A DNA stretch of 64,000 nt from JASHVB01 sp963762885. Its GTDB lineage: Bacteria > Pseudomonadota > Alphaproteobacteria > Acetobacterales > Acetobacteraceae. Shown piece by piece: positions 37,687 through 46,192 of the stretch; position 1 is the first letter of the stretch, and every line of letters starts with the position of its first letter. The notes below the pieces were generated by a model, which did not search any database, had not been told where the DNA came from, and saw only the letters and a list, made by a program, of their open reading frames with translations. Location of the stretch: NCBI GenBank assembly GCA_963762885.1, contig CAVXNH010000008.1:82299-146298 (forward strand). The letters run 5' to 3'. The translations under genes and the position numbers were made by a program.

Positions 37687-38465
37687 TGCGCCTGTTCGTC
37701 GAGGGTGTGGGTGTGCTCGGTCCGGGTCTGGAGGGTTGGCCGGCAGCGCAGGCAGTGCTGGCCGGCACGGTGCCCTACGAGCCCTCGCCGGTGCGCGTGC
37801 CGCCGATCACACTGCTCCCGCCAGCCGAGCGGCGGCGCGCCGGCATGACGGTCAAGCTGGCCATCGCGGCTGGTACCGAGGCATTGGCCCAGGCCGGGCG
37901 CGACCCTGCGGAGATGGCGATGGTGTTCGCCGCTTCCGGGGGAGATGGCGAAACGGTGCACGAGACGCTGACGGTGCTCTCCGGCGCGCGGCGCGAGGTG
38001 TCGCCGACACGGTTTCATAACTCGGTGCATAATGCGCCGTCCGGCTATTGGGCGGTGGCGACAGGGTCACGCGCGCCCAGCACCAGTCTTTGCGCATTCG
38101 ACGACAGCTTCGCCGCTGGTATGCTTGAAGCGGCGGTGCAGGCTACGGTGCAGGATTGCCCGATCACCCTGATCGCCTACGACGTGCCGTATCCTGACCC
38201 GTTGCATACCGCACGTCCGATCGTTGCGATGTTCGGAATGGCATTGGTTCTGGCGCCCATCCGGACCGAACGTGCGCTTGCTGCGCTGACGGTGGCGATC
38301 GCCGAAGCGGCGGCGCCGACAATCGCCATGACGCACCCGGACCTCGAACGCTTGCGCCTCGGCAATCCCGCGGCGCGAGCAGTGCCGCTGCTGGCTGCCA
38401 TGGCGCGTGGCGATGCCGCAACGATCCGTGTGAGTGATATCGACATCGCGGTGACCCCGGCGTGA
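37683..38465 (+). CDS. Ketosynthase-like partner (chain-length-factor-like)
   Basis: About 260 residues, only the N-terminal half of a ketosynthase fold. The pattern FAASGGDGETVHETLTVL, SPTRFHNSVHNAPSGYWAVA and APSTSLCAFDDSFAAGMLEA is that of the 'beta-ketoacyl synthase-like, N-terminal' family found in aryl polyene loci. The two His motifs of active enzymes are absent. It therefore most likely forms a heterodimer with the preceding ketosynthase and helps set chain length. It overlaps its neighbours on both sides (ATGA and GTGA), consistent with equimolar synthesis. Confidence 0.85.
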   Translation: MMRLFVEGVGVLGPGLEGWPAAQAVLAGTVPYEPSPVRVPPITLLPPAERRRAGMTVKLAIAAGTEALAQAGRDPAEMAMVFAASGGDGETVHETLTVLSGARREVSPTRFHNSVHNAPSGYWAVATGSRAPSTSLCAFDDSFAAGMLEAAVQATVQDCPITLIAYDVPYPDPLHTARPIVAMFGMALVLAPIRTERALAALTVAIAEAAAPTIAMTHPDLERLRLGNPAARAVPLLAAMARGDAATIRVSDIDIAVTPA

Positions 38466-38902
38466 CCCTGCTGTTGGACCGGGCGGCCATCGCGGCGCTG
38501 ATACCCCATGAAGGATCGATGTGTTTGCTGGATGGCGTGGTCGCATGGGACCAGACGAGCATCCTCTGCATTGCCTCCAGCCATCGCGCCGCTAACAATC
38601 CGTTGGCGGCCGAGGGTCGTCTCGACGCGGTTTGTGGCGTGGAGTATGCGGCCCAGGCGATGGCTGTTCATGGCGGGCTCGCTGGCGGTGGACGTCGGCC
38701 TGCCGCCGGCTATCTGGCCAGTCTGCGCGATGTGATCTGCGCGGTTGACCGGCTCGATCTGTTGGAGGGCGATTTGCTGGTGAGCGCCGGACTTCTGATC
38801 GCCGATGGTGCACGGGTGATCTATCGCTTCGAGCTGACCAGCGGCGGCGCACCCGTGATGTCCGGCCGTGCCGCGGTGGTCATCGATGCGGGGTCCGCGT
38901 GA
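38462..38902 (+). CDS. ApeP-like 3-hydroxyacyl-ACP dehydratase
   Basis: Hotdog-fold protein of 146 residues, starting with GTG 38462 inside the stop of the previous gene. The motif LIPHEGSMCLLDGVVAWD carries the family His-Glu, and GVEYAAQAMAVHGG forms the central helix. It is the second dehydratase of the cluster. The two dehydratases in aryl polyene loci work with the ketosynthase pair and the reductase to make conjugated double bonds. It overlaps the ketoreductase start. Confidence 0.85.
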   Translation: MTLLLDRAAIAALIPHEGSMCLLDGVVAWDQTSILCIASSHRAANNPLAAEGRLDAVCGVEYAAQAMAVHGGLAGGGRRPAAGYLASLRDVICAVDRLDLLEGDLLVSAGLLIADGARVIYRFELTSGGAPVMSGRAAVVIDAGSA

Positions 38903-39618
38903 GGCGCGCGCTCGTCACCGGCGGCAGCGGCGCATTGGGCGCGGCGATCTGCCGCAGGTTGGGCGCAGCCGGGCGGCATGTTTACGTGCATGCCAATGCC
39001 GGTGGCGAACGTGCGCAACGCGTTGCAGCGGAGATCGTTGGCGATGGCGGATCGGCTGCTGTCGTTGCTTTCGATGTTACTAATGCGGAGGCGACGGAAG
39101 CAGCGCTAGCCGGTGTGCTGGCTGACGGTCCGATCGAGATTCTGATCAATAATGCCGGCGTGCACGACGATGCTGTCATGCCGGGGATGCGCCGCGCGCA
39201 ATGGAGCAGTGTGATCGACGTTTCGCTGAATGGCTTCTTCAATGTCACCCAGCCGTTGCTGATGCCGATGATCCGGCAGCGTTGGGGACGTATCGTCAAT
39301 ATTTCCTCGGTTGCCGCGCTGGCGGGTAATCGCGGCCAGGTGAATTATGCGGCAGCCAAGGCCGGGCTGCATGGCGCCACGCGGGCGCTTGCGCTGGAAC
39401 TCGCCAGCCGTGGCATCACCGTCAATGCGGTGGCGCCGGGAATCATTGCGTCGCCAATGGCGGAAAAGGTGTTTGACCAGGAGCAAATCGGGCGGCTGGT
39501 GCCGATGAAGCGGGCGGGGACGGCGGAGGAGGTTGCGGAGTTGGTGCAGTTCCTGGCGTCGGAAGCGGCCGGCTATATCACGGCGCAGATCATTTCCATT
39601 AACGGCGGAATGATCTGA
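38899..39618 (+). CDS. FabG-like 3-ketoacyl-ACP reductase
   Basis: Short-chain dehydrogenase of 239 residues. It has the TGGSGALG cofactor site, the NNAG motif and the catalytic Ser plus YAAAKAG Tyr-Lys in NISSVAALAG...NYAAAKAG. NADPH-dependent reduction of the keto group would complete each elongation cycle with the two dehydratases. The GTG start overlaps the upstream stop. It is the last plus-strand gene of the cluster; its 3' end overlaps the open frame of the convergent glycosyltransferase by 20 bases. Confidence 0.92.
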   Translation: MRRALVTGGSGALGAAICRRLGAAGRHVYVHANAGGERAQRVAAEIVGDGGSAAVVAFDVTNAEATEAALAGVLADGPIEILINNAGVHDDAVMPGMRRAQWSSVIDVSLNGFFNVTQPLLMPMIRQRWGRIVNISSVAALAGNRGQVNYAAAKAGLHGATRALALELASRGITVNAVAPGIIASPMAEKVFDQEQIGRLVPMKRAGTAEEVAELVQFLASEAAGYITAQIISINGGMI

Positions 39619-40618
39619 TATCGCGCGCGCTTTGCCCGGTGCTGATAGTCATTGCCGGGCCAATCCCGATGGTCATGGTAATATCAACCCGCCAAACGAT
39701 TGACTCTCGACGGCTTCGCAGGGTGCGCCCCCAACCGTCATGGTCGGGCTTGACCCGGCCATGACGGTTGGGAGCGCCCGTGCCGTAGTCAATCGTTTGA
39801 CGGGTTGGTATAAGAGCGTCCGTTTCGATCCGCCGCGCCAGCAATTCCGGCAGGCGCGGCAGCAAGCAGGCGAACAACCGCGCATACATTCCCAGCAGCA
39901 ACAGATTGTCGCGCAGGTAATGGAAATGCGACACGCCGCCATCGTCGCGGCGAAAGTAGCGCACGGGCGTCGGCACATTGATTGCGGGAACACCGCTCCA
40001 GGACAGCCGGATGGCGGCTTCCGAGTCAAAATCGAAGCGTCGCATCCCGGTGGTTTCCGCGAACACCTGCAACAACGGTGCGACCGGATAGACGCGGAAG
40101 CCGAACAATGGATTGCCGATTCCCGATCGCAAGGTCACCAGGTTCGCCCAGAACTTCGAAATCTGATGGCCGAAGACGCGGACCGCCGGAGCACTTGCGT
40201 CGAACAGCGGCACACCGAGAATCATTGCCTCGGGATGCGCGAGCGACAAGGCGACCAACGTCTGGATGTGGTCGGCTGAGTGCTGACCGTCGGCGTCTAC
40301 GGTCACGACATGCGTGATGCCGTGCATCCGTGCGAGTTCGAGACCGTGCAGGATGGCGGCACCCTTGCCCTTGTTGCGTGCCAGTACGCTGACATGGAGA
40401 TCGGGATCGACAGCCGCCTTGGCGGCAATTCCCTCGGCGGTTCCATCGGTGCTGCCGTCGATTATGACCCAAACAGGCCAACCCAATCGCCGGATGGTTG
40501 CCATCGTTTCGTAAAGCCGAGGGCCGGTATTATAGCTGGGAATCAGTACCGCATGCGTCGTCGCGGCGGGGGACGCCGCATGGGATGCCGTGTGGCGGTC
40601 GGATGCGACGAAATTCAT
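39599..40618 (-). CDS. Family 2 glycosyltransferase, C-terminus read through a repeat
   Basis: Nucleotide-sugar-dependent transferase of 339 residues. The nucleotide-binding start is AVLIPSYNTGPRLYETM, the metal-binding DxD region is VTVDADGQHSADHIQTL, and the acceptor side is SGIGNPLFGFRVYPVAPL. The catalytic fold ends by about residue 265 (LLPRLPELLARRIETDALIP). The last 70 or so residues (NRHGRVKPDHDG, WRVDITMTIGIGPAMTIS) are translated from the palindromic repeat at 39682-39812, so the native 3' end has been lost or extended. The start overlaps the halogenase-like gene's stop (ATGA), so both are one transcript. Glycosyltransferases occur in aryl polyene loci; the acceptor is unknown. Confidence 0.85.
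   Translation of the reverse strand: MNFVASDRHTASHAASPAATTHAVLIPSYNTGPRLYETMATIRRLGWPVWVIIDGSTDGTAEGIAAKAAVDPDLHVSVLARNKGKGAAILHGLELARMHGITHVVTVDADGQHSADHIQTLVALSLAHPEAMILGVPLFDASAPAVRVFGHQISKFWANLVTLRSGIGNPLFGFRVYPVAPLLQVFAETTGMRRFDFDSEAAIRLSWSGVPAINVPTPVRYFRRDDGGVSHFHYLRDNLLLLGMYARLFACLLPRLPELLARRIETDALIPTRQTIDYGTGAPNRHGRVKPDHDGWGRTLRSRRESIVWRVDITMTIGIGPAMTISTGQSARDIRSFRR
39682..39812. repeat. Composite nested palindrome at the 3' end of the glycosyltransferase
   Basis: Outer arms: 39682-39704 (ending AAACGATTGAC) and 39788-39812 (starting GTCAATCGTTTGACGGG), imperfect. Inner palindrome: CAACCGTCATGGTCGGGCTT and its complement around 39730-39772. The outer arm recurs at 62398-62420 and the inner core at several other sites, so the element is modular. 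Confidence 0.9.
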
Positions 40619-41904
40619 GCTTCGCGGGAACGGGCCGGAGAAAATGCAGAGAGCACGCGCGCATGCCGTATGAAGAAGCTCTTGATGTAGAAGACGCCCT
40701 TGAACAGCGTCAGCCGGAAGCGAATCGGCGAATGGCCGAACACGTCGCCCGACAGCAGTGACAACATCGCCTCCTGCATACGCAAATAGTTGCGCGGCGC
40801 CATGAACAGGTCACGCATGGCGGGCGTATTGATGCGGTAGATATACCAGGAAAACCTGGCGAGCGCGTCCTCGATCTGAGTCTCAAACTTGCGAACCGCC
40901 CGGTCCGCCTCCGGGCCCGGGCGATGCACGCAGGCGGTCACCGCATCGACCGCCAGAAAGGCGCCTTTCATCGCCAGGTAGACGCCGGTCGAGAACACCG
41001 GATCGATGAAGGCGTAAGCGTCGCCCAGCATGAGGAAGTTCTTCCCGCTCATGCGATCTGCCCGGTACGAGTAGTTGCCCGTCGCCGTCGCCGGCCCGGT
41101 CATTTGCGCATCGGCCAGGCGTTCGGAGAGCGCGGGGGATTGCGCGATCAGGTCGCGCAGGAAGTTGGTGACATCGGTCTTGCGCGACTTCATGAATTCG
41201 GGAGAGCACACGGCGCCGACGCTGGTGGTTCCGTCGGCCAGGGGGATGAACCAGAACCAGCCACGGTCGAACCAGAAGATGCTGATGTTGCCTTCGGCTT
41301 TTCCGGGCAGGCGGCGGGCGCCGGTGAAGTGCGCGAACACGGCGGCGCTGGCGTGGCGGCGGTTGCGCTGCTTGATGGCCATGCGGCCGGCCAGCAAGGT
41401 GTCGCGGCCGGACGCGTCCACCAGGAACTTCGCCTCGAACCGCCGCAATTGTCCGTCGCTGTCTTCTCCCGTGGCGACGACGCCGCCTTCAGGCGGGAAC
41501 TCCACTTGCGTGATGCGACAGCCTTCAATCACGGTGGCGCCCTTGTCGGCGGCGTTGTTCCACAGGATTTCGTCGAATTCGGATCGGCGCACCTGGTACG
41601 CATAGAACAGGCTCTTGTCCCAGGCCTGTGCGAAATCCAGCATCGTGGTGTGGTCGTGCCAGGGCGATACGAACTCGACGCCATACTTGGTCATGCCGAC
41701 GCGATCGATCGCCTGCTTCACGCCGAGTTCTTCGAACAGTGGCAGGTTCAACGGCAGCAGTGACTCACCGATATGGAATCGGGGATGGGTATCCTTTTCC
41801 ACCAGGGTCACAGTCTCGCCGCGTTGGGCCAGCAAAGCCCCGATGGTCGAACCCGCGGGGCCGCCGCCGACGATCAGCACATCGGACTGGTTGGTAATCA
41901 TCAC
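40615..41904 (-). CDS. Flavin-dependent halogenase-like FAD oxidoreductase
   Basis: Flavoprotein of 429 residues, first gene of the minus-strand pair. It has the FAD motif IVGGGPAGSTIGALLA and the FHIGESLLP loop. It also shows the hallmarks of flavin-dependent halogenases: WFWFIP (W-x-W-x-I-P, residues 216-221), F-x-x-P-x-x-S-x-G in FIDPVFSTG (299-307), and a Lys (K73) in MTKYGVEF where halogenases keep the catalytic Lys. These motifs allow a role in chlorinating or brominating the polyene or its aryl head, as in the brominated xanthomonadins. Some family members act instead as oxidoreductases or hydroxylases, so activity is not proven. It is transcribed towards the main cluster with the glycosyltransferase. 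Confidence 0.85.
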   Translation of the reverse strand: MMITNQSDVLIVGGGPAGSTIGALLAQRGETVTLVEKDTHPRFHIGESLLPLNLPLFEELGVKQAIDRVGMTKYGVEFVSPWHDHTTMLDFAQAWDKSLFYAYQVRRSEFDEILWNNAADKGATVIEGCRITQVEFPPEGGVVATGEDSDGQLRRFEAKFLVDASGRDTLLAGRMAIKQRNRRHASAAVFAHFTGARRLPGKAEGNISIFWFDRGWFWFIPLADGTTSVGAVCSPEFMKSRKTDVTNFLRDLIAQSPALSERLADAQMTGPATATGNYSYRADRMSGKNFLMLGDAYAFIDPVFSTGVYLAMKGAFLAVDAVTACVHRPGPEADRAVRKFETQIEDALARFSWYIYRINTPAMRDLFMAPRNYLRMQEAMLSLLSGDVFGHSPIRFRLTLFKGVFYIKSFFIRHARVLSAFSPARSREA

Positions 41905-41968
41905 GCGCGCGTGACCTCCGTGCAGGTTCCTGGACGTTCCGCAATGTAGAGGACCAGCTTGCAGCAGT

Positions 41969-42670
41969 TCAATGTATGTCGAGCGAAGCTATGGGTGGTG
42001 GTGCAGATGTGACCGGGTCCAGCAGGTTCGCGGTGTTGTTTTTCGGCGTGTTGACGCTGCGGCTGACCGGCCAGTAGTGCAGCGTGCTCTCCGGCGACGG
42101 ATGCAGCAGGGTGGCTGGGTCGGTCTCGGCTTCGCCAAGCCAGGCCGGCCAGTCGGGTGCCTCCAGGATGACGGGCATGCGGCTGTGCAACGGCGTCATC
42201 TCGGCGCTGGCCTGCGTGGTGACAATGGTGAAGGTCCGCAGCACGGAGCCGTCGGCCGCGCGGTAGCCTTCCCACAATCCGGCAAACGCCAGCGGCTGCC
42301 CGTCGATGCGGGCGATTGCGAAGGGCTGCTTGCCCGCCGGTTGGGTCTGCCATTCGTAGAACGCGTTGGCTGGGACGATGCAGCGGCGCTGCGCGAAAGC
42401 GGAACGGAACATGCCGCCGGTCGTGACGGTTTCCGCCCGTGCGTTGATCGGACGTTGAGCCTTCGCCGGGTCCTTGGTCCAGTGCGGCACGAGGCCCCAC
42501 TTCAACAGGTCGAGGTGGCGTGCGCCGGTTTCCGGATGGCGGCGCACGACCATTGCGTCTTGCGATGGAGCAACGTTCCAGGACGGCGCCACGTTCGGCA
42601 GCGGGTTGACCGTTTGGAACAGCCGGGCGACGGCCTCGGCGGGAAGGAAGGCAGCGTATCGACCGCACAT
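41969..42670 (-). CDS. SRAP-domain protein (YedK/HMCES family)
   Basis: DNA-damage response protein of 233 residues. In this family the initiator Met is removed and Cys2 forms a thiazolidine crosslink with abasic sites in single-stranded DNA. The start at 42670 gives MCGRYAAF, placing Cys at position 2; the frame extends upstream, but only this start makes a working SRAP protein. The conserved Asn (PINARAETV), Glu (FYEWQ) and His (PLHSRMPVIL) blocks are present. It diverges from the GFA gene. Confidence 0.93.
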   Translation of the reverse strand: MCGRYAAFLPAEAVARLFQTVNPLPNVAPSWNVAPSQDAMVVRRHPETGARHLDLLKWGLVPHWTKDPAKAQRPINARAETVTTGGMFRSAFAQRRCIVPANAFYEWQTQPAGKQPFAIARIDGQPLAFAGLWEGYRAADGSVLRTFTIVTTQASAEMTPLHSRMPVILEAPDWPAWLGEAETDPATLLHPSPESTLHYWPVSRSVNTPKNNTANLLDPVTSAPPPIASLDIH

Positions 42671-42800
42671 GGGGAGCCTGCTCGATGAATCGCTGGCCAC
42701 TGTTGCGTATCCGCCCGAATTGCGCCACCGTAAAGCGCGCATGGCGTGGCGAGCCTCTTACGATCGTTGTTTGCAACTATAAGCCGGTGCGGAGGAAGCG

Positions 42801-43208
42801 ATGGCGCGGATGACAGGTGGCTGCCTGTGTGGGGCCGTGCAATATTCGACAGACGCGGAGCCGGTGCGCACGATCGTTTGTCACTGCACAACTTGCCAAC
42901 GGCACGGCGGTTCCGCGTTCGCGACACTCATAGCGTTTCCCGTGGGTAGTATCGCGGTAAGCGGCACTTTGAAAACCTACACGGAACCGGGAGGTGCTAG
43001 CGGAGAGCCGTTTCATCGGCGCTTCTGCCCCGAGTGCGGGACTCCGGTCATCTTCCAACGGGAGGGCGCCGAAAGGATGCTGATCGCGGCCGGCACGTTG
43101 GATGACACGTCGGTGGTCAAGCCAAGTCTCAACCTGTTCTGCGCTTCGGCACAGCCATGGGTTCTGATCACTCCGGATACCCAGAACCTGCCCGGCTATG
43201 TCACCTGA
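42801..43208 (+). CDS. GFA/CENP-V domain protein
   Basis: Zinc protein of 135 residues. The pattern GGCLCGAVQY, VCHCTTCQRHGGSAFA and FCPECGTPVIF supplies the family Cys ligands. The family was named for glutathione-dependent formaldehyde-activating enzyme, but most members have no proven activity. It stands alone, divergent from the SRAP gene and convergent with the substrate-binding protein gene. Confidence 0.92.
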   Translation: MARMTGGCLCGAVQYSTDAEPVRTIVCHCTTCQRHGGSAFATLIAFPVGSIAVSGTLKTYTEPGGASGEPFHRRFCPECGTPVIFQREGAERMLIAAGTLDDTSVVKPSLNLFCASAQPWVLITPDTQNLPGYVT

Positions 43209-43226
43209 TGCCTGGTATGCGGTCCG

Positions 43227-44799
43227 TCAGCTTCGTTGAACATTCCAGAACGCGGTAATCGGCGCGCGGACGAAACCGGTAAGTCCGGTGCGATAGGCAT
43301 ACGGAATAAAATACTGCCCAAGCGGAATGAACGGCGGGTCCTGCAACCCCAGAATCTGCATCTGTTCGGCAAGCCGCCGCTGCGCTGGCAGGTCGGGCGC
43401 GTCGAACCAGGTGTCGCGCAGCGCCTCCATGTCCGGGTTGGGACGCACGCCGGATAGCGGAATGTTGCTGCCGGGATTGGCTGGCCACAGCCCGGCCCAA
43501 CCGACGCAATAACAACTCCAGCCGGCGCGCACTGTCGGGTCGGTACTGCGCGCGCGGGTCGACAGCGTGCCCCAGTCCATCGATTGCGCATCCACGTTCA
43601 AACCAAGTTGCCGCAGCAACGCTCCGGTCACTTCGCCCATGGCGCGGTATTCCGGAACCTCCGGCAGCATCAGCACGATCTTCTCGCCCTGGTAGCCAAA
43701 CTCCGCGATCAGCTTCCTGGCCAATGCGGGGTCGCGCGGGCCGTTGAGGATGTCCATGCCGGCCTCCGAGGCGGACGGCGAGCCTGGCGTGAACATCCCC
43801 ATGCCGGTGCGCGACTGCTTGGACAGGTCGCCGACGACCGCCGCCATAAAGTCCTGTTGCTTGATGGCCGGCAGCAGAGCGTGGCGCAGTTTGGCATTGT
43901 CGAATGGCGGCGCGGCGTTGTTCAGCCAGAGGATGCCGAAGAATCCCATGGGGTCCACCTGTTCGACGCTGACGCCGGGGGCGGATTCAAGTTTCGTGAC
44001 CAGGTCCAGCAGGGGGCGCTCGACCCAGTCGACTTCGCCGGTTTGCAGAGCGGCGGCGGCGGTGGCCGGGTCCGGAATGAATTTCCATTCGATCCGGTCG
44101 AAGAACGCCTGCTTGCCGCCGGCCCACGACGAGGGTTTTTCCCTCCGCGGGACATAACCGGTGTGGCGGGCATAGGCGGCATGCGCGCCGGTGACGAACT
44201 CCTCGGCCAGGAAGCGGAACGGTCCGCTGCCGGTCTGGTCGGTGATCGCCTTGCCGATGTCGGTCTGCGCCAAATGCTCCGGGCGGATGAAACATGTAGT
44301 ACCACCCAGGCCATAGAGCAGATGCGGGTAGGGGCGCTTCAGGCGGATTTCGAAACTCTTGTCGTCGAGATCGCGCATCTCGTCGAGCAATATGGCCATG
44401 CGCTGGCCGAAGGGGTCGCGTTTGGCCCAACGGGCGATCGAAGCGACACAGTCGGCGGCACGCACTTTCTCGCCGTCGTGGAAAATCAGGTCATCGCGCA
44501 AGGTGAAGCGCCAGCGGCGTTTGTCGTCGGAGAGTTCGTGGCCGGCGGCCATTTGCGGCTGCGGCGTGTAGGACTTCGTCCAGGCCGTAGAGTTGGTCGC
44601 AGGTCATGAAGGCGTGCTCCAGGCCGATGATGGATATCGACCAGACCGGATCCATGACGATCAGGTTGGAGTAGGGGACGTAACGCAGCGTATGCTCTGC
44701 GGCGCGACCGGTAACGGCTGGCAGCGCGGCCGCGGCGGCGGCGAGCAGTGGAAGCTTCAGCGTCGTGCGGCGCGTGATGCGCTGCGTGCCGATGGACAT
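43227..44799 (-). CDS. ABC transporter substrate-binding protein, family 5 (frameshifted)
   Basis: Periplasmic binding protein of the dipeptide/oligopeptide family. The N-terminal part (44799 to about 44575) has a Tat-like signal (ITRRTTLKLPLLAAAAAALP), then LRYVPYSNLIVMDPVWS and CDQLYGLDE. The rest (SYTPQPQMAAGHELSDDKRR, then WRFTLRDDLIFHDGEKVRAA...) is in another frame. Removing one base (plus-strand C near 44575) joins YGLDE to SYTPQPQ. It is a paralogue of the binding protein at 54162-55757, which heads a complete importer; no permease gene is near this copy. Ligand unknown. Confidence 0.85.
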
Positions 44800-44865
44800 T
44801 GTTCCTTTCCCCCCGTCCGGTAGCCGGACGTGATCGAGGTTACGGGGGCAGGGGAGGACCCGTAA

Positions 44866-45023
44866 ACCTCTCCCGCGCTTACGCGCGGGAGAGGTCGCCG
44901 CGTAGCGGCGGGTGAGAGTGATCGGGTCGGCACACTACGCTCTACCTGCTACGTGCCGACCCGATCACCCTCACCCTCGGTGCTTCGCACCATCGACCTC
45001 TCCCGCTCCCGCGGGAGAGGTTA
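44866..45023. repeat. Large multi-hairpin palindrome between cyclophilin and binding-protein genes
   Basis: Three nested dyads. ACCTCTCCCGCG (44866-44877) pairs with 44884-44895. A 24-base arm (44910-44933) pairs with 44953-44976 with one mismatch. GACCTCTCCCGC near 44995 pairs with GCGGGAGAGGT ending near 45020. It may end or attenuate transcription from the gyrA-coaD-cyclophilin side before the binding-protein gene. Confidence 0.85.
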
Positions 45024-45033
45024 GGCCGTGCGG

Positions 45034-45529
45034 TTATTTTACGTCGGCGGCTACGCGTAGGGCGACGATACGATCGGGATCACGCACCGAGCCACCGCCG
45101 CCGGCGCCGCGCTTGATCGCGTCGACGTGCTCCATGCCTTCGACCACGTGGCCCCAGATCGTGTACTGCCCGTTCAAGTGCGGTGCTTGCTCGAACATGA
45201 TGAAGAACTGGCTGTTCGCGCTGTTCGGGTCCGAGGTGCGGGCCATGCCGCACGTGCCACGCTCGAACTTTGCGTCGCTGCTGAATTCGGCGGGAATGTT
45301 CTCGAGGTCGCTGCCGCCGCTGCCGGTGCCGGTGGGGTCGCCGCCCTGCGCCATAAAGCCCTCGATCACGCGGTGAAACGGCGTGTCGTCGTAGAAGCCG
45401 CGGCGCGTCAGCGTCTTGATCTGCTGCACATGCGCTGGTGCAAGGTCGGGCCGCAGCTTGATCACCACCCGGCCCGGATTGATGTCCAGGGTACAGCGTG
45501 TTCTCAAGGTCCAAGGTCGTATCGCTCAT
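45034..45529 (-). CDS. Cyclophilin-type peptidyl-prolyl isomerase, cytoplasmic (frameshifted near start)
   Basis: Proline isomerase of about 164 residues. Active-site landmarks: FHRVIEGFMAQGGDPTGTGSGG and GMARTSDPNSANSQFFIMF. The long frame begins with an unlikely MRTRCTLD. The proper N-terminus, MSDTTLDLENTLY, starts at 45529 in another frame and joins LDINPGRVVIKL if one base of the GGG at 45489-45491 is removed. No signal peptide, so it is cytoplasmic. It is a paralogue of the following exported cyclophilin. Confidence 0.88.
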
Positions 45530-45576
45530 TTCGAACTCCTCCGCGAATGGTATGCTCGTCTCAATTGGGTAGGGCG

Positions 45577-46158
45577 CTACTTCACGTCCGCCATGACGTG
45601 CATGTGAACAATCCGGTCGGGCTCGCCAGTCACCATGCCGTTAGGGCCCGTCCCTCGCTTGATCTGGTCGACGTACTCCATGCCCTTCACCACCTGGCCC
45701 CAGATCGTGTATTTCCCATCCAGGGACTGGCCGGGCGCGAACATGATGTAGAACTGGCTGTTGCCGCTGTTCGGATCGCTGGTTCGCGCCATACCACAGG
45801 TGCCGCGCAGGAAATGCCGCTTGTTGGTGAACTCGGCGGGCAAGTCGGGCAGCTTCGAACCGCCGCTACCGCTGCCGGTGGGATCGCCGCCTTGCGCCAT
45901 GAAGCCCTCGATTACCCGATGGAACGGCGTGTTGTCGTAGAATCCCTGGCGCGTCAGCGTCTTGATCTGCGCCACGGTCGCCGGCGCCAGATCGGGGAAC
46001 ATCATGATCACCACCCGGCCGTATTTCAGGTCCATGTACAGCGTGTTTTCGGGATCGAGCGCCGGCTGGGCGCGGGCGTCTCCGGCGATCAAAGCGTCGG
46101 CTGTCAGTCCGGCGACGCTCAACGAAATACCGGTGACGAGCAAGGTCCGTCGGTCCAT
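45577..46158 (-). CDS. Cyclophilin-type peptidyl-prolyl isomerase, exported
   Basis: Proline isomerase of 193 residues with an N-terminal export signal (MDRRTLLVTGISLSVAGLTA ... GDARAQ). The mature domain has FHRVIEGFMAQGGDPTGSGS and MARTSDPNSGNSQFYIMF. It probably folds proteins in the periplasm. Tandem cytoplasmic and periplasmic cyclophilins next to coaD and gyrA are a common alphaproteobacterial arrangement. Confidence 0.93.
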   Translation of the reverse strand: MDRRTLLVTGISLSVAGLTADALIAGDARAQPALDPENTLYMDLKYGRVVIMMFPDLAPATVAQIKTLTRQGFYDNTPFHRVIEGFMAQGGDPTGSGSGGSKLPDLPAEFTNKRHFLRGTCGMARTSDPNSGNSQFYIMFAPGQSLDGKYTIWGQVVKGMEYVDQIKRGTGPNGMVTGEPDRIVHMHVMADVK

Positions 46159-46192
46159 CAGCTATCTCCAGAAAACTCGTGGTGGCGGCGGT

